Source: a virus. From it: a stretch of 51,732 nucleotides of DNA. This document shows, one piece after another, positions 35,858 through 44,199 of the stretch. A model generated the notes under the pieces. It was not told where the DNA came from and searched no databases. It was given only the letters and a program-made list of their open reading frames with translations. The position numbers and the translations under genes were made by a program. Each line of letters opens with the position of its first letter. Positions within the stretch are counted from its first letter, which is position 1. The stretch covers positions 1-51,732 of the IMG/VR virus record IMGVR_UViG_3300041964_000086; one strand, written 5' to 3'.

Positions 35858-36912
35858 GCGCGCGTTGGAAAGCCGTTGTGCTCGACGCCATCGAGGAGGC
35901 GGCCGGCGCGCTTCTTGCCGACGCGGGCCATCTCTGCGGAGCCCTTTGGTGCCTCACCGAAACAGGAGATTTGGGCGCCTGCTGGAGTGATCCGCGTGCC
36001 ATCGAAGCTCCTTCCTTCTGGCGCATCGAATTGGTAGATCCACTCGCCCCACTGCTTAAAGAAAAACGGCACGCCAGCCGCTGAGCATTGATCGCGCAGG
36101 CTGCGTGCCCAGTCCGGGTGCATCGGTCGAGCATTCGCGCCGCTCTCGCCACCGCAGATCACCCAATGGATCTTTTCCTCTAGTTTCTCGACCATCACGA
36201 GCCGTCCGAACGAGTCAAAGTCGGCCCGGCCAAATTCTGCTTTGAGCTGCAGCGGAATCTCCACCGGACCAAGCAGCGGCTCACAACTGAGAAACCGCAC
36301 CTTCGCCGGAATCTCGAAAAGCTTAGGCAGGCGTTCATCTGCACGCGTCTGACCCTCCACCGTTGTGCCGATCCAGACGTTAGCTGGGGCTGTCCCGAGA
36401 AACCACGATTGCAGCCAATCGCTGAACGGCGTGCCCGTCTCATCCTCTTCCTGCCAGATATAAATGAGCGATCGATCGATTCGATCTTTCCAGTTCTGCG
36501 GGCGCTTAGTCAGCAGCAACCAAACGAGATGCGGCGTGGCGTGAATGCGTGCCAGTAGATCCGCTAGCCACTCGATCGGCACTTCATCATCAAGCCAGTC
36601 CGCGAGACTCGCGCAGAAGACGCGAGCGCGGTGCCTGGTCGTCGCATTGCATTGCAGGCATCGCTCACCCTCGGTCACGTCGGACCCTCCGCACCCGTCG
36701 CAGATCCATGGAAGGCGGTTCCACTTCAGCGGCTCTTTCCAATTGCTCGCGCTCGTACGCACGCGCGGCTGGCCTTTGCCCCACTGCGCCTTGTGATAGC
36801 GATGATCCATCAGCTCCTCGGCGTAGCAATGGGCACAGCCGGGCGAGACTTTCGTGCACCCGATCCACGGATTGAAGGTGTGATCCGTCCACTCGATCTT
36901 TGAGCCCTTCAT
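35854..36912 (-). CDS. DUF5131 (phage Gp37/Gp68 family) protein
   Basis: 352 residues from ATG 36912, overlapping the HD gene stop. N-terminal [20 protein letters not shown] then GCAHCYAEE: Cys19, Cys26 and Cys29 are the three-Cys cluster of this family, which has a radical-SAM-like layout. A zinc-binding insertion follows (WICDGCGG and CLQCNA). The core has [20 protein letters not shown] and [18 protein letters not shown], hallmarks of the family. Biochemical role is not established; a radical-type nucleic acid modification is possible (inference). Confidence 0.85.
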   Translation of the reverse strand: MKGSKIEWTDHTFNPWIGCTKVSPGCAHCYAEELMDHRYHKAQWGKGQPRVRTSASNWKEPLKWNRLPWICDGCGGSDVTEGERCLQCNATTRHRARVFCASLADWLDDEVPIEWLADLLARIHATPHLVWLLLTKRPQNWKDRIDRSLIYIWQEEDETGTPFSDWLQSWFLGTAPANVWIGTTVEGQTRADERLPKLFEIPAKVRFLSCEPLLGPVEIPLQLKAEFGRADFDSFGRLVMVEKLEEKIHWVICGGESGANARPMHPDWARSLRDQCSAAGVPFFFKQWGEWIYQFDAPEGRSFDGTRITPAGAQISCFGEAPKGSAEMARVGKKRAGRLLDGVEHNGFPTRA

Positions 36913-37454
36913 TGCGTGCGCCGGGCTTTCAGGAACTCGTAGCGCTCGAGGAAGATCCTTCGCGCCAGCTGCGGCGATTGCCGGAAGATGGTCTTTGCCA
37001 GCGGCTGCACGCCGGCGATGAGCGACCACTCATCATCATGCGCGGGCATCATGTCGCGCTGCTCGGTTGCGAGCAGGATCAGGTCGGCCTGCTTTACGCT
37101 CGGCGGCAGCTCGGGAGGCAGGCCGAAGCGGGCGAAGACCGCCGCTTCGACGCGCTTCTCGATCGCCCGATAATCGGGCAACAGCTGCTTCAGGGGCCGC
37201 GCCACGTCGCCGATGAATGCCTCGGGCGCATCGTGCAGGAGCGCCGCAAAGGCATCTTCCGGCGGCACAAGGTAGCTCGCTTCGACGCAATGTTGCGCGA
37301 CGGAGTAGAACTCGCGGCAGTGCCCCGCAAAGCGGCAGATATTCGAGAGCGCGTGCGCCACATCTTCGATGCCGAAGACCGAGTTCTCCGGCTCGAGAAA
37401 ATTGAAGTAGTGCCCGGTGACGGTGAGGATGTCGGGACGGATGGAGTGTCTCAT
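36909..37454 (-). CDS. HD-domain phosphohydrolase (YfbR-like 5'-nucleotidase)
   Basis: 181 residues from ATG 37454. HD motif residues His34, His55 ([10 protein letters not shown]), His74-Asp75 (LLHDAPEAF) and Asp124 ([11 protein letters not shown]) match YfbR/YfdR-like deoxynucleotide monophosphatases. Such enzymes shape the nucleotide pool during phage replication. ATGA overlaps on both sides place it in the early operon. Confidence 0.85.
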   Translation of the reverse strand: MRHSIRPDILTVTGHYFNFLEPENSVFGIEDVAHALSNICRFAGHCREFYSVAQHCVEASYLVPPEDAFAALLHDAPEAFIGDVARPLKQLLPDYRAIEKRVEAAVFARFGLPPELPPSVKQADLILLATEQRDMMPAHDDEWSLIAGVQPLAKTIFRQSPQLARRIFLERYEFLKARRTQ

Positions 37455-37678
37455 TGCGCTAGATTCGAGTGAATGATCTCGGTGGGGCTGATGCGGGCGA
37501 TGTGCTCGCGGCGATGCCACGGGCGCGGCAGGGCGATCCAGCGGCGGAGCATCCGCCAGAAGCGCCGCTGCCGCAGCCGCCGCGCTTCGCGCCGGCGGGC
37601 GTGCTCGAGCATGCGCCCGATCGCCAGCGGCGCGTCGCTGATGGTGGACGTGCCACCGCACAGATGCAGCGCCCTCAC
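37451..37678 (-). CDS. Small Arg-rich early protein
   Basis: 75 residues with a GTG start overlapping the Gam stop (GTGA). Very basic ([19 protein letters not shown]). Possibly nucleic-acid binding or a membrane-proximal peptide; unknown. Confidence 0.55.
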   Translation of the reverse strand: MRALHLCGGTSTISDAPLAIGRMLEHARRREARRLRQRRFWRMLRRWIALPRPWHRREHIARISPTEIIHSNLAQ

Positions 37679-38271
37679 GCGGCCTCCTTCGCAGGCGCGG
37701 GCGCCGGTTCCGTGGTGGCGATGCCCTCGGCGCTCGGCGCCTTGATGGTGATGAAGAAACGCTCGCTCTGCTCGAAGCGGATCCCGACCTCCTGCAGCTG
37801 CTCCGGGGTGAGCTCGGCGCGGTCGCGCAGCAGCGCATCCTTCGCGAGGATCGGCCCTTTGTAGTCGATGTATGGATCGCCCCAGGTGGCCGATTCCAGC
37901 CGCGCGGCGATCGCATCGAAGGTGTCGCCCGCGATGATCCGCTCGACCTTCGGCGGGTTCAGCTCGAAGCCGACCACGGCGTTGCTGTATTCGCGGCTCT
38001 TCGGGGTGGTGAAGAGCTCGTCTTTATGCGCCGTGCAATAGAGCTGCACGCTCCCCTCGAGGCTGAGGATCTCCTCGCGGAGCGGGAGCACTTCCTTGTC
38101 GAACTCGGCGGCGAGCGCCGCGACTTTTTCATCGTGCCTGGCCTGCTTGCGGGCGAGCTCGAGCTTGGCGAGCACGTAGCGGTTGAGGGCGGCGACGAGG
38201 CCGTCTTCGGAGGCAATGAGGATGACCGCGAAGGGCTTCTCTTTCTTCTTTTTGGATGTCGATTTGCTCAT
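37675..38271 (-). CDS. gam: Mu Gam-like DNA end-protecting protein
   Basis: 198 residues. N-terminal Lys-rich region, then a long coiled coil ([20 protein letters not shown] and [20 protein letters not shown]) and a C-terminal part with [20 protein letters not shown], the pattern of the Gam family (PF07352). Gam binds DNA ends and blocks exonucleases during replicative transposition. Downstream of the A and B genes, as in Mu. Confidence 0.85.
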   Translation of the reverse strand: MSKSTSKKKKEKPFAVILIASEDGLVAALNRYVLAKLELARKQARHDEKVAALAAEFDKEVLPLREEILSLEGSVQLYCTAHKDELFTTPKSREYSNAVVGFELNPPKVERIIAGDTFDAIAARLESATWGDPYIDYKGPILAKDALLRDRAELTPEQLQEVGIRFEQSERFFITIKAPSAEGIATTEPAPAPAKEAA

Positions 38272-38277
38272 GGTTTT

Positions 38278-38544
38278 TTAGGGGTTGGAAACGGAAGTTG
38301 CGGGGGTGGTGCTGAAGCGTTGCATGACGGATGCAGCGCCCTCGGTCTGGACGGCGTGCCGCTCGTGCCGCTGGGCGATGGTGAGCCAGAACTCACAGGC
38401 GACCATGGCCTCGCGGACCTGCCGCACCGTGGCCGCGAGCTGCGCGGAATCGCGGATCGCCGAGGGGAGCGCGAGATTCAGCTCGCGGTGCAGGCTCTGC
38501 GCGGCCTGCCGCAGCGGGAGCCCGGAAGCGGTGATCTTATCCAC
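38278..38544 (-). CDS. Small helical early protein
   Basis: 88 residues with a GTG start at 38544 overlapping the previous stop (GTGGATAA). Contains LPLRQAAQSLHRELNLALPS and REAMVACEFWLTIAQRHERH. Unknown function. Confidence 0.6.
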   Translation of the reverse strand: MDKITASGLPLRQAAQSLHRELNLALPSAIRDSAQLAATVRQVREAMVACEFWLTIAQRHERHAVQTEGAASVMQRFSTTPATSVSNP

Positions 38545-38782
38545 GGGGCACCTCCTCGACGGGGTCGGGGGTGCCGTGAAAGGCCGCGGCCATCTTCTCC
38601 TGCAGCTGTTCGATCTGGCTGGTGATCTCATCCTGCGCGGCCGGAGTGAGGTGCGGGATGATCCCGCAGAGGATCCCATCGGCGACGTGGATCTCCGCGA
38701 CGACGGTGCAGAAGCGGTCGCACAACTTGCGCAGATCGTAGACGCGCTGCGCCGCCTGGCCCTGGGCTTCGAGCGCGTTCAT
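38537..38782 (-). CDS. Small early protein, helical
   Basis: 81 residues from ATG 38782 overlapping the stop of the tiny membrane gene. MNALEAQGQAAQRVYDLRKL and AAQDEITSQIEQLQEKMAAA. A C-terminal acidic tail. Unknown function. Confidence 0.6.
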   Translation of the reverse strand: MNALEAQGQAAQRVYDLRKLCDRFCTVVAEIHVADGILCGIIPHLTPAAQDEITSQIEQLQEKMAAAFHGTPDPVEEVPRG

Positions 38783-38883
38783 CGATCGTCTCCTCTCCCC
38801 AGCAGCCACGAGAGGCCGAGGATCAACAGCAGCGTGAGGGCCGCCAGCCCGAATCCCTCGAGTTCGTAGACCCAGGCAATCAT
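38779..38883 (-). CDS. 34-residue membrane peptide
   Basis: MIAWVYELEGFGLAALTLLL followed by ILGLSWLLGRGDDR: one membrane segment. ATGA overlaps with both neighbours show it is translated in the operon. Too short for family calls. Confidence 0.6.
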   Translation of the reverse strand: MIAWVYELEGFGLAALTLLLILGLSWLLGRGDDR

Positions 38884-39011
38884 GAGAGCACCGCCTTTCC
38901 ATCCCCGCTCATCTGCTTGCGCAGGGCGATTGCTTTGCGCACGTGGTTCTCGTCCAACGCCTGGCTGGCCTTCGTGGCCATGCGGCTCGCCACTTTTAGC
39001 GTCTCGGTCAT
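38880..39011 (-). CDS. 43-residue early peptide
   Basis: MTETLKVASRMATKASQALD, charged and helical, overlapping the transposition ATPase stop (ATGA). Unknown role. Confidence 0.55.
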   Translation of the reverse strand: MTETLKVASRMATKASQALDENHVRKAIALRKQMSGDGKAVLS

Positions 39012-39991
39012 GATCCCAGGCGGCCGGGTTGATTTGCGATCTCCTCCAGCTGGCTCATGAGATCCGCGCCGGCATCGTCGAGGAACTGCTGCACGATCGG
39101 GCGGATGTCCTTTTGCGTGATGCGCGTCTTCACCCGGATCGGCATGCCGATGCGGCCGAGCAGCTGCTCGTACTGGTAAGCGCCCTTCTCGAGCCGGAGC
39201 GGGAGCCGCTTCGTGGAGATGAGCGCCAGCGCGCACTTGGTCATGTCGTGCACGTCGCGCAGGAACTCGAGCGTGGCGGGATTCGCCGTGCGGGCATCGC
39301 TCGGCAGGCAGCGGTGCGCCTCGTCGACGATGAGGATCCGGTTGGGATTGAAGGCCCGGTAGATCGCCTCGACCATGCTGGCCATGTCCTGGGATTTATT
39401 CACCCCCACGGCGGTCGCGACGCGGCGCACAAGCGCCTTGGTGCCGCCGATCGGCGGGGCGGTGATGAGGACCGAGCGGCCGTGATTGTTTGCCTGCTGC
39501 CAGGCGGTGGCCGCGATGGTCTTGCCGCTGCGGCTCTCGCCCTCGATCAGCGTGATCGAATTGTTCGCCATGGCGTAGTCGAGCCCGGCCCAGATGAGCG
39601 CCGAGATGCTATTCGGCGTGAACTCGTTTTGCTGGATGCTCCCGCGCTGCTCCTGCAGTTTGCGGTAGCTGCGGATCGCCTCGACAATCTTCTGCCAGTT
39701 GCCTTCGTAGGTGCCTTTGAGCACGCGGAAGACGGTCGATTTATCGTAGTTCAGCGCGCTCTCGCATTCCTTCCAGCCGAGCTTCGCGTCGAGCACGTGC
39801 TGGTGAAACCAGAGCAGCTCGCCAGAGGTCTCCTCGGGAAGTCCTTTCCAATTTTCGAGGTTGAGCGGTATATTGATGCGGCTATGGGCACTGCTCGCTT
39901 CGGCGCTGAGTGTCTTGCTCTCGACCGGCGCCAGCGTAAGAGGCTGTGCGCCGGTCTTTTTCGTTTCGGGTGGTGATGATGTCGTTACCAT
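39008..39991 (-). CDS. Transposition target/ATPase protein (MuB / TniB-like AAA+)
   Basis: 327 residues from ATG 39991, overlapping the transposase stop by 7 bases. Walker A GESRSGKT (151-158), Walker B ILIVDEAH (219-226), a sensor-like ALISTKRLPL. The N-terminal 140 residues include a helical DNA-binding-like segment (GWKECESALNYDKSTVFRVL). AAA+ partners of this type deliver target DNA to the DDE transposase and give target immunity in Mu. Confidence 0.9.
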   Translation of the reverse strand: MVTTSSPPETKKTGAQPLTLAPVESKTLSAEASSAHSRINIPLNLENWKGLPEETSGELLWFHQHVLDAKLGWKECESALNYDKSTVFRVLKGTYEGNWQKIVEAIRSYRKLQEQRGSIQQNEFTPNSISALIWAGLDYAMANNSITLIEGESRSGKTIAATAWQQANNHGRSVLITAPPIGGTKALVRRVATAVGVNKSQDMASMVEAIYRAFNPNRILIVDEAHRCLPSDARTANPATLEFLRDVHDMTKCALALISTKRLPLRLEKGAYQYEQLLGRIGMPIRVKTRITQKDIRPIVQQFLDDAGADLMSQLEEIANQPGRLGS

Positions 39992-42186
39992 GCGGTGGGG
40001 TCTCCTTCTTCTGCGGTTTGCTGCGGGTCCGAGGCGAAAAGCGTGCTGATCTCCTCGGGTGAAAATGAGTCGTCGTCTGCGGCAGCCGGCCGGCTGAGCG
40101 CGGCGGCGCGATCGGCGGCGCTGATGGTGCGGGCATCCTCGCGATGCTCCTGCTGGCGGCGGGTGGCGGTGCGCTGCTGATCGGCGATGGCGCGGTGCCC
40201 CTCGGGTGCCTCCGCATCGGTGACGAGCGGATTCACCGGGGCGACATTCAGCGCGCCGGCACGGGCGAAGACTTCGAGGTTTTGCTCGATGCGCGCTTCG
40301 TTCTCCTCGGCCACCTGGGGCGCGTTGCGGTTGAGCCGGGCGAGCGCGGCATTCAGCATCCGCTTCTTGGTGGCAATGGCGTCGCTCGCGCCGGTGAGGT
40401 CGCGCCGCGAGATGCCGCGGGTGTGCTGCAGCGTCCCGACCCACCGGCCATCGCCGGTCGTCACATAGAGGCGCTCGGGTGGGATCTGGCCGCCGCTCGC
40501 GTCGTAGTAGGCGAGATACTCGCGCCCGGCTTCCATCGCCTCGAGCGTCGGCTGATTCGCCGCGGTGTAGGGCGAGTATAGGCAGACTTTTTTCTGCAGC
40601 TCGAAGCTCACCTGCCCCTTCTCCAGCGAGATCCAGCGCTGATCCTCGAGCAGCCGGGGCACGCTATCATCATGCAGCCGGAAGAAGCGCGTGCCGGCCT
40701 CGCGCTCGGCGCTCATGAGCCGCTCCATGCGCTCGAGCGGGCGCTCCAGCCGGGGCCGGGTGAGCACGCGATCGCGCACGGCCTCGGGATACTCGAGCAG
40801 CTCATGCAGCGGGCGCCATTCGTCGCCCTCGCGGAAGCGCCACTCGATGAGCTCCTCGAAATCCTGCAGGGCGTGATCGTCGCGCAGGTTCAGCGCGTGG
40901 ATCGCCTCGGCGAGCAGCGGGCGCACTTCATCGAGCCCGCGATATGGGAGGCGCAGCTCGGCTTTCAGGTGCGAGGGCAGATGCCGGCCGGCCTTGACGA
41001 GCGCGGCGAGCTCCTGCCGGCGGCCATGATCATCCTGCGGCGAGACATCGTAGCGGCGGCCCGTCTGCCCCTCGATCGCCGCGAGGCGATTGTGCAGCGG
41101 ATTGAACCAGCTCTCGAGCCAGCTCTTCGCCCGGCTATTGCCGACGGCGCGATCGGCAAAGCCGCCTGCCCAGGCCGTGCCGCGCAGCAGCGAGGCGGGG
41201 TGAAACTGCACCAGCCCGCCGGTGGCCTCGGCGATGGCCGCGATGAAGGCGCTGTCGAACGTGGCGGTGCCGAGCTCGTAGATGATGTGCATGCCGTATT
41301 CCGGCCAGCCCCACGCCTGCAGCAGGTGCACGATGACGGCCTTCACGTCGCGGCGCTTGATGTGATCCTTGGCCCCGCTCTCCTGCATGAGCGCGGGCCG
41401 GACGCCGAAGCCGAGCCCGAGCGCGCAGCCGATGTCGAAGACCGGCAGCGCGATCACGTCGACGGGCTTGCCGAGATCCTCGACGTGCACGCGGAAATCG
41501 AGCTTCACGTCGTCGAGCGTGATCCACTCCAGCGGGCGCATATCGGCGCGGGTGCCGGGGATGCTGGGGAGCTCGCTGAGCGCCGCGGCGATGCCGCGCC
41601 GGGCGGCGGCGGTCTCGACTTTGTCGAGCTTGCGGATGAGGTTCTCGTAGGTCCAGCCGGTGGGGAGATCGGGCGGGCAGCTGCGCGGCACGGGGCGATC
41701 GGGCCAGCGGCCGGCAAACCAGTGGCGCCAGGTGCCGTAGCCGGGCACCTCGCCGCCCTGCCGCCAGTGCCGCTCGAGGAAATCGGCCCAGCCTTGCTTG
41801 CTGCTGCGCTTGTTCCGCTGCATCCAGCCGTGAATGAACTGCACGGCCTCCTCGGGCATGCCGCGCTCGGCGACGGTGGCGGGGAGCAGGGCGGAGATGC
41901 GGCGCCCGCCGCGCAGCCATTTGTAATAGTCGTTGTAGAGCCGGCTGGCGCTGAATCCGCGCGCTTGCAAGCGGTCTGCATGCTCGGTGCAGCGCTGCAT
42001 GACGATGCGGGTATTGCGGGTGCGCTCGACCTCGCGCCAGATGCTGCGGAAGATCTGCTCCTTCAGCTCGGCGCGGTCCCGCTCCTTGTGCGTGGCCTTG
42101 GCCAGCGCGAGGCGGTCTTTATCCATCCGCAGGCTGAGGGCAGCCCCGGCGGGCACGATGGCAGCGGTGTCGGCGAGGGCGATCAT
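39985..42186 (-). CDS. Phage DDE-type transposase (MuA-like), second Asp replaced by Glu
   Basis: 733 residues from ATG 42186, with ribosome site GAGGAAACGC upstream. Catalytic core: first acidic residue in EWITLDDVKLD (Asp225/226), second position in IIYELGTATFD (Glu304 where Asp is usual), third in RAKSWLESWFNPLHNRL (Glu358). Spacing of 54 between second and third compares with 56 in MuA. The flanking GTA and LHNRL patterns are typical of phage transposases. A C-terminal Mu beta-barrel-like part and an acidic tail follow. It carries out integration and replicative transposition. Confidence 0.85.
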   Translation of the reverse strand: MIALADTAAIVPAGAALSLRMDKDRLALAKATHKERDRAELKEQIFRSIWREVERTRNTRIVMQRCTEHADRLQARGFSASRLYNDYYKWLRGGRRISALLPATVAERGMPEEAVQFIHGWMQRNKRSSKQGWADFLERHWRQGGEVPGYGTWRHWFAGRWPDRPVPRSCPPDLPTGWTYENLIRKLDKVETAAARRGIAAALSELPSIPGTRADMRPLEWITLDDVKLDFRVHVEDLGKPVDVIALPVFDIGCALGLGFGVRPALMQESGAKDHIKRRDVKAVIVHLLQAWGWPEYGMHIIYELGTATFDSAFIAAIAEATGGLVQFHPASLLRGTAWAGGFADRAVGNSRAKSWLESWFNPLHNRLAAIEGQTGRRYDVSPQDDHGRRQELAALVKAGRHLPSHLKAELRLPYRGLDEVRPLLAEAIHALNLRDDHALQDFEELIEWRFREGDEWRPLHELLEYPEAVRDRVLTRPRLERPLERMERLMSAEREAGTRFFRLHDDSVPRLLEDQRWISLEKGQVSFELQKKVCLYSPYTAANQPTLEAMEAGREYLAYYDASGGQIPPERLYVTTGDGRWVGTLQHTRGISRRDLTGASDAIATKKRMLNAALARLNRNAPQVAEENEARIEQNLEVFARAGALNVAPVNPLVTDAEAPEGHRAIADQQRTATRRQQEHREDARTISAADRAAALSRPAAADDDSFSPEEISTLFASDPQQTAEEGDPTAW

Positions 42187-42590
42187 GCGGGCGTTTCCTC
42201 GGCAGAGACTGCGATCACCTTTTCCTTGCCGACCATGCCGACGAGCTCGGCCATCGGGTCGAGTGAGAGCCATGCATCAGCGTGGCAGGCGATCTCGTAG
42301 TCTGCGGGAAGTGGCAGCGTTGCGAGCCACGCTCGCACGCCGTCCATCGGTGTTTCGGCCGCTTTGATGGCCGCATCGAGTTTTGCTAGCTCTTCAGCCG
42401 TGCCTGCGGCCGCCAGCTGGGGATGCTGATCTAGGATCAGCGGAGCGGCGAAGCGGCAAGCCCGCGGCAGAACGTGCGTGAAAAGATTGTCTCCGGTGAC
42501 GTGGTTCAGAATCTCATACACGCCGCCCATGTCGCAGCAGAGCCGGCCTGTGGTGATGCTCAGGACGTGAGCGAGAGGGAAGGTTTTCAA
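42183..42590 (-). CDS. Conserved-type phage early protein (DUF7736-like)
   Basis: 135 residues, ATG overlapping nothing upstream by more than 4 bases; its stop overlaps the transposase ATG. The opening KTFPLAHVLSITTGRLCCDM, then GGVYEILNHVTGDNLFTHVL, is a pattern found in many phage early proteins. Function unknown. Family call is from pattern memory, not from a search. Confidence 0.6.
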   Translation of the reverse strand: MKTFPLAHVLSITTGRLCCDMGGVYEILNHVTGDNLFTHVLPRACRFAAPLILDQHPQLAAAGTAEELAKLDAAIKAAETPMDGVRAWLATLPLPADYEIACHADAWLSLDPMAELVGMVGKEKVIAVSAEETPA

Positions 42591-43363
42591 ACCTGGCCTC
42601 CCTTCAGCTGCTCAGTAAGAGCCGCGGTGATGCCGATGAGCCGCTGCCGGATGGCCTCGGCCTCGCGGCGGTTCCAGGTGGTCTGCGTGGCGATGGCCTC
42701 GACGAGCGGCACGGTGGCGTCGATGATCTCGAGGCGCTTTTCGTTCGGCAGCCGCACCCAGGTGGCCGTCTCCTGCCCCTCGAGGATGAGCCGCGAGCGG
42801 AAGCGATCCCACAGCTCGAAGAGCTCCATCTGCTCCTGGCGCAGCAGCTCCTCGGGCGTGGCCGTGGAATCGGTGTGCTGCTGGTGCGCGTCCTTTTCCC
42901 GCAGGATCCCGCAGTCGCGGTAGATCGTCGTGAGTGAGCGCCCCGCGATCCAGGCGTCGGCGGCGTCGCGGAGGCTATCGATAGGCGATCCGATCGAGCC
43001 CGTCTGCAGCCAGTCGGATCCGGCTGGCTTCTGCGGGGTCACTGCTATGAAGGTCGCCGCCACGCGCATGTAGCGGCAGAGCCGCGTCTTCAGCGCCTCG
43101 GGATCGGCGCTCAAAAGTGTCACAGTGACACTTTTGCCGATCTGCTCACGCCATGCTTCGAAGCCGCCATGGGGCACTACCTCTTTTGCCACCTGCCCGA
43201 TCAGTCCGGCGCGGAGGGCGGCGAACGCATGGGCGCGCTTGCTTTCGATGGCGACGATGACGGCATGTCCAGCCATCGCGCTGAGGATGGTGGGGCCGCT
43301 TTCGTCGCGGCTGTAGACAGAGACGAAGGTGGAGAGGTCCAGGGATTTGGATTTTTTGGGCAT
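42587..43363 (-). CDS. Early phage protein (DUF3102-like pattern), unknown function
   Basis: 258 residues. N-terminal part has IESKRAHAFAALRAGLIGQV and EAWREQIGKSVTVTLLSADP, then KTRLCRYMRVAATF, resembling the helix pattern of DUF3102 regulators. The C-terminal half is helical (ELLRQEQMELFELWDRFRSR). A perfect 25-bp palindrome lies inside the gene (43112-43136). Stop overlaps the next ATG. Confidence 0.55.
   Translation of the reverse strand: MPKKSKSLDLSTFVSVYSRDESGPTILSAMAGHAVIVAIESKRAHAFAALRAGLIGQVAKEVVPHGGFEAWREQIGKSVTVTLLSADPEALKTRLCRYMRVAATFIAVTPQKPAGSDWLQTGSIGSPIDSLRDAADAWIAGRSLTTIYRDCGILREKDAHQQHTDSTATPEELLRQEQMELFELWDRFRSRLILEGQETATWVRLPNEKRLEIIDATVPLVEAIATQTTWNRREAEAIRQRLIGITAALTEQLKGGQV
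43112..43136. repeat. Perfect 25-bp palindrome inside an early gene
   Basis: CAAAAGTGTCAC, one A, GTGACACTTTTG: 12-base arms with no mismatch, within the coding sequence for IGKSVTVTLLSA. Could be a protein-binding site or a hairpin. Confidence 0.85.
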
Positions 43364-43367
43364 AAAG

Positions 43368-43718
43368 TTACCGGGAAGAGCCGGAGAGGAGCCGCTCGAT
43401 CAGCACCTTGCGCTGAGCGGGTGTGAGCGTGCGGGCGAGCTTGACGATGACCTCGATGAAGTCGTCGGGGAGGTACTCTGCGGTGCGGGCGAAGTAGGCG
43501 AGGACGCTGCGGCGAGTCACCCGAAGATGCTTCCTTTCCCCGCCAAGTCCCCGATGGGCCTCCAGCGTGCCGTCAGCGATCAGGTCGTAAACGTAGGAGC
43601 GCTCGTAGTGGAGCACCTCCGCAACCTTCTTCGGATGCACAAGAAGCTGACGCTCCGGGATCGTCATGAGGAAATCGAAGCCGAGCTGATCGGGCGTTCT
43701 CGTGTCGCGCGGGATCAT
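43368..43718 (-). CDS. Excisionase-type helix-turn-helix protein
   Basis: 116 residues. Residues about 26-62 (LVHPKKVAEVLHYERSYVYD then LIADGTLEAHRG) form the MerR/excisionase-like helix-turn-helix, with a wing reading LRVTRRSVLAYFAR. C-terminal helices with TLTPAQRKVLIERLLSG. Early regulator or transposition accessory. Confidence 0.7.
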   Translation of the reverse strand: MIPRDTRTPDQLGFDFLMTIPERQLLVHPKKVAEVLHYERSYVYDLIADGTLEAHRGLGGERKHLRVTRRSVLAYFARTAEYLPDDFIEVIVKLARTLTPAQRKVLIERLLSGSSR

Positions 43719-43933
43719 TTTGCCGGAGAGGTGCGGGGCTGCTCGATCAGCTCGAGCTGCTCGGCCGCGGAGTTCAGCCGCATGTAGGCGGAGCGGATCT
43801 CGCCCATCGCCTCATGATTCCCGGCGACGGTGAGCGCGCCGCGCAGGAAGGCGGCGGATTCCCGCAGCGGCAGATCGAGCGCGGTCTCGACCACCTTGGC
43901 CCGATAGAAGGCGATGACTTCCTGCTCGGTCAT
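43715..43933 (-). CDS. Small early protein
   Basis: 72 residues: EQEVIAFYRAKVVETALDLP and REAMGE-like helix ESAAFLRGALTVAGNHEAMG. Stop/start overlaps (ATGA) on both sides. Function unknown. Confidence 0.6.
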   Translation of the reverse strand: MTEQEVIAFYRAKVVETALDLPLRESAAFLRGALTVAGNHEAMGEIRSAYMRLNSAAEQLELIEQPRTSPAK

Positions 43934-44127
43934 GCGGCTCCTTTCAGCCGCAGCGAGTCGGCGATCTTGCGGCGCACGGTGGGCAGCACGGGATGATTGA
44001 TCGCCATGCTCACGGTGTTGCGGGCGAAACCGAGTTGCTCCGCCAGGGCGGTGACCGTGAGACCGTGCTCGACGAGCGCCTTCTTTGCGGCGACGCGGAA
44101 TTTGTCTTGTGGCGATCGGGTTAGCAT
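43930..44127 (-). CDS. Ner/Cro-like DNA-binding protein
   Basis: 65 residues from ATG 44127 (MLTRSPQDKFRVAAKKALVE). The helix-turn-helix is LTVTALAEQLGFARNTVSMA with INHPVLPTVRRKIADSLRLK after it. It is the first gene of the early operon, opposite the repressor, as Ner is in Mu. An upstream in-frame start would cover the operator region, so 44127 is preferred. Confidence 0.75.
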   Translation of the reverse strand: MLTRSPQDKFRVAAKKALVEHGLTVTALAEQLGFARNTVSMAINHPVLPTVRRKIADSLRLKGAA

Positions 44128-44135
44128 GTTAGCAG

Positions 44136-44199
44136 GTGAGCATTGCGATTGCTCACTTGTAAGGCCGAGAGTGAGCAGCGTCAAAAAGAAAAGTGAGCA
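44136..44199. promoter_or_regulatory. Operator region: four GTGAGCA motifs
   Basis: GTGAGCA occurs at 44136-44142, 44171-44177 and 44193-44199, and inverted (TGCTCAC) at 44150-44156. The last copy includes the repressor start codon. More copies lie in the repressor gene (44389-44395, and inverted at 44441-44447). They overlap the early promoter, as expected for repressor and Cro/Ner-like binding sites. Confidence 0.75.
44156..44184 (-). promoter_or_regulatory. Early promoter for the transposition operon
   Basis: On the minus strand TTGACG (44184-44179), 17 bases, TACAAG (44161-44156), about 30 bases before the Ner-like ATG. Two GTGAGCA motifs lie on or between the boxes. Confidence 0.65.

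Noticed and set aside
40672-42300. A 542-codon plus-strand open frame
   Set aside because: Antisense to the transposase; composition and lack of motifs mark it as a shadow.
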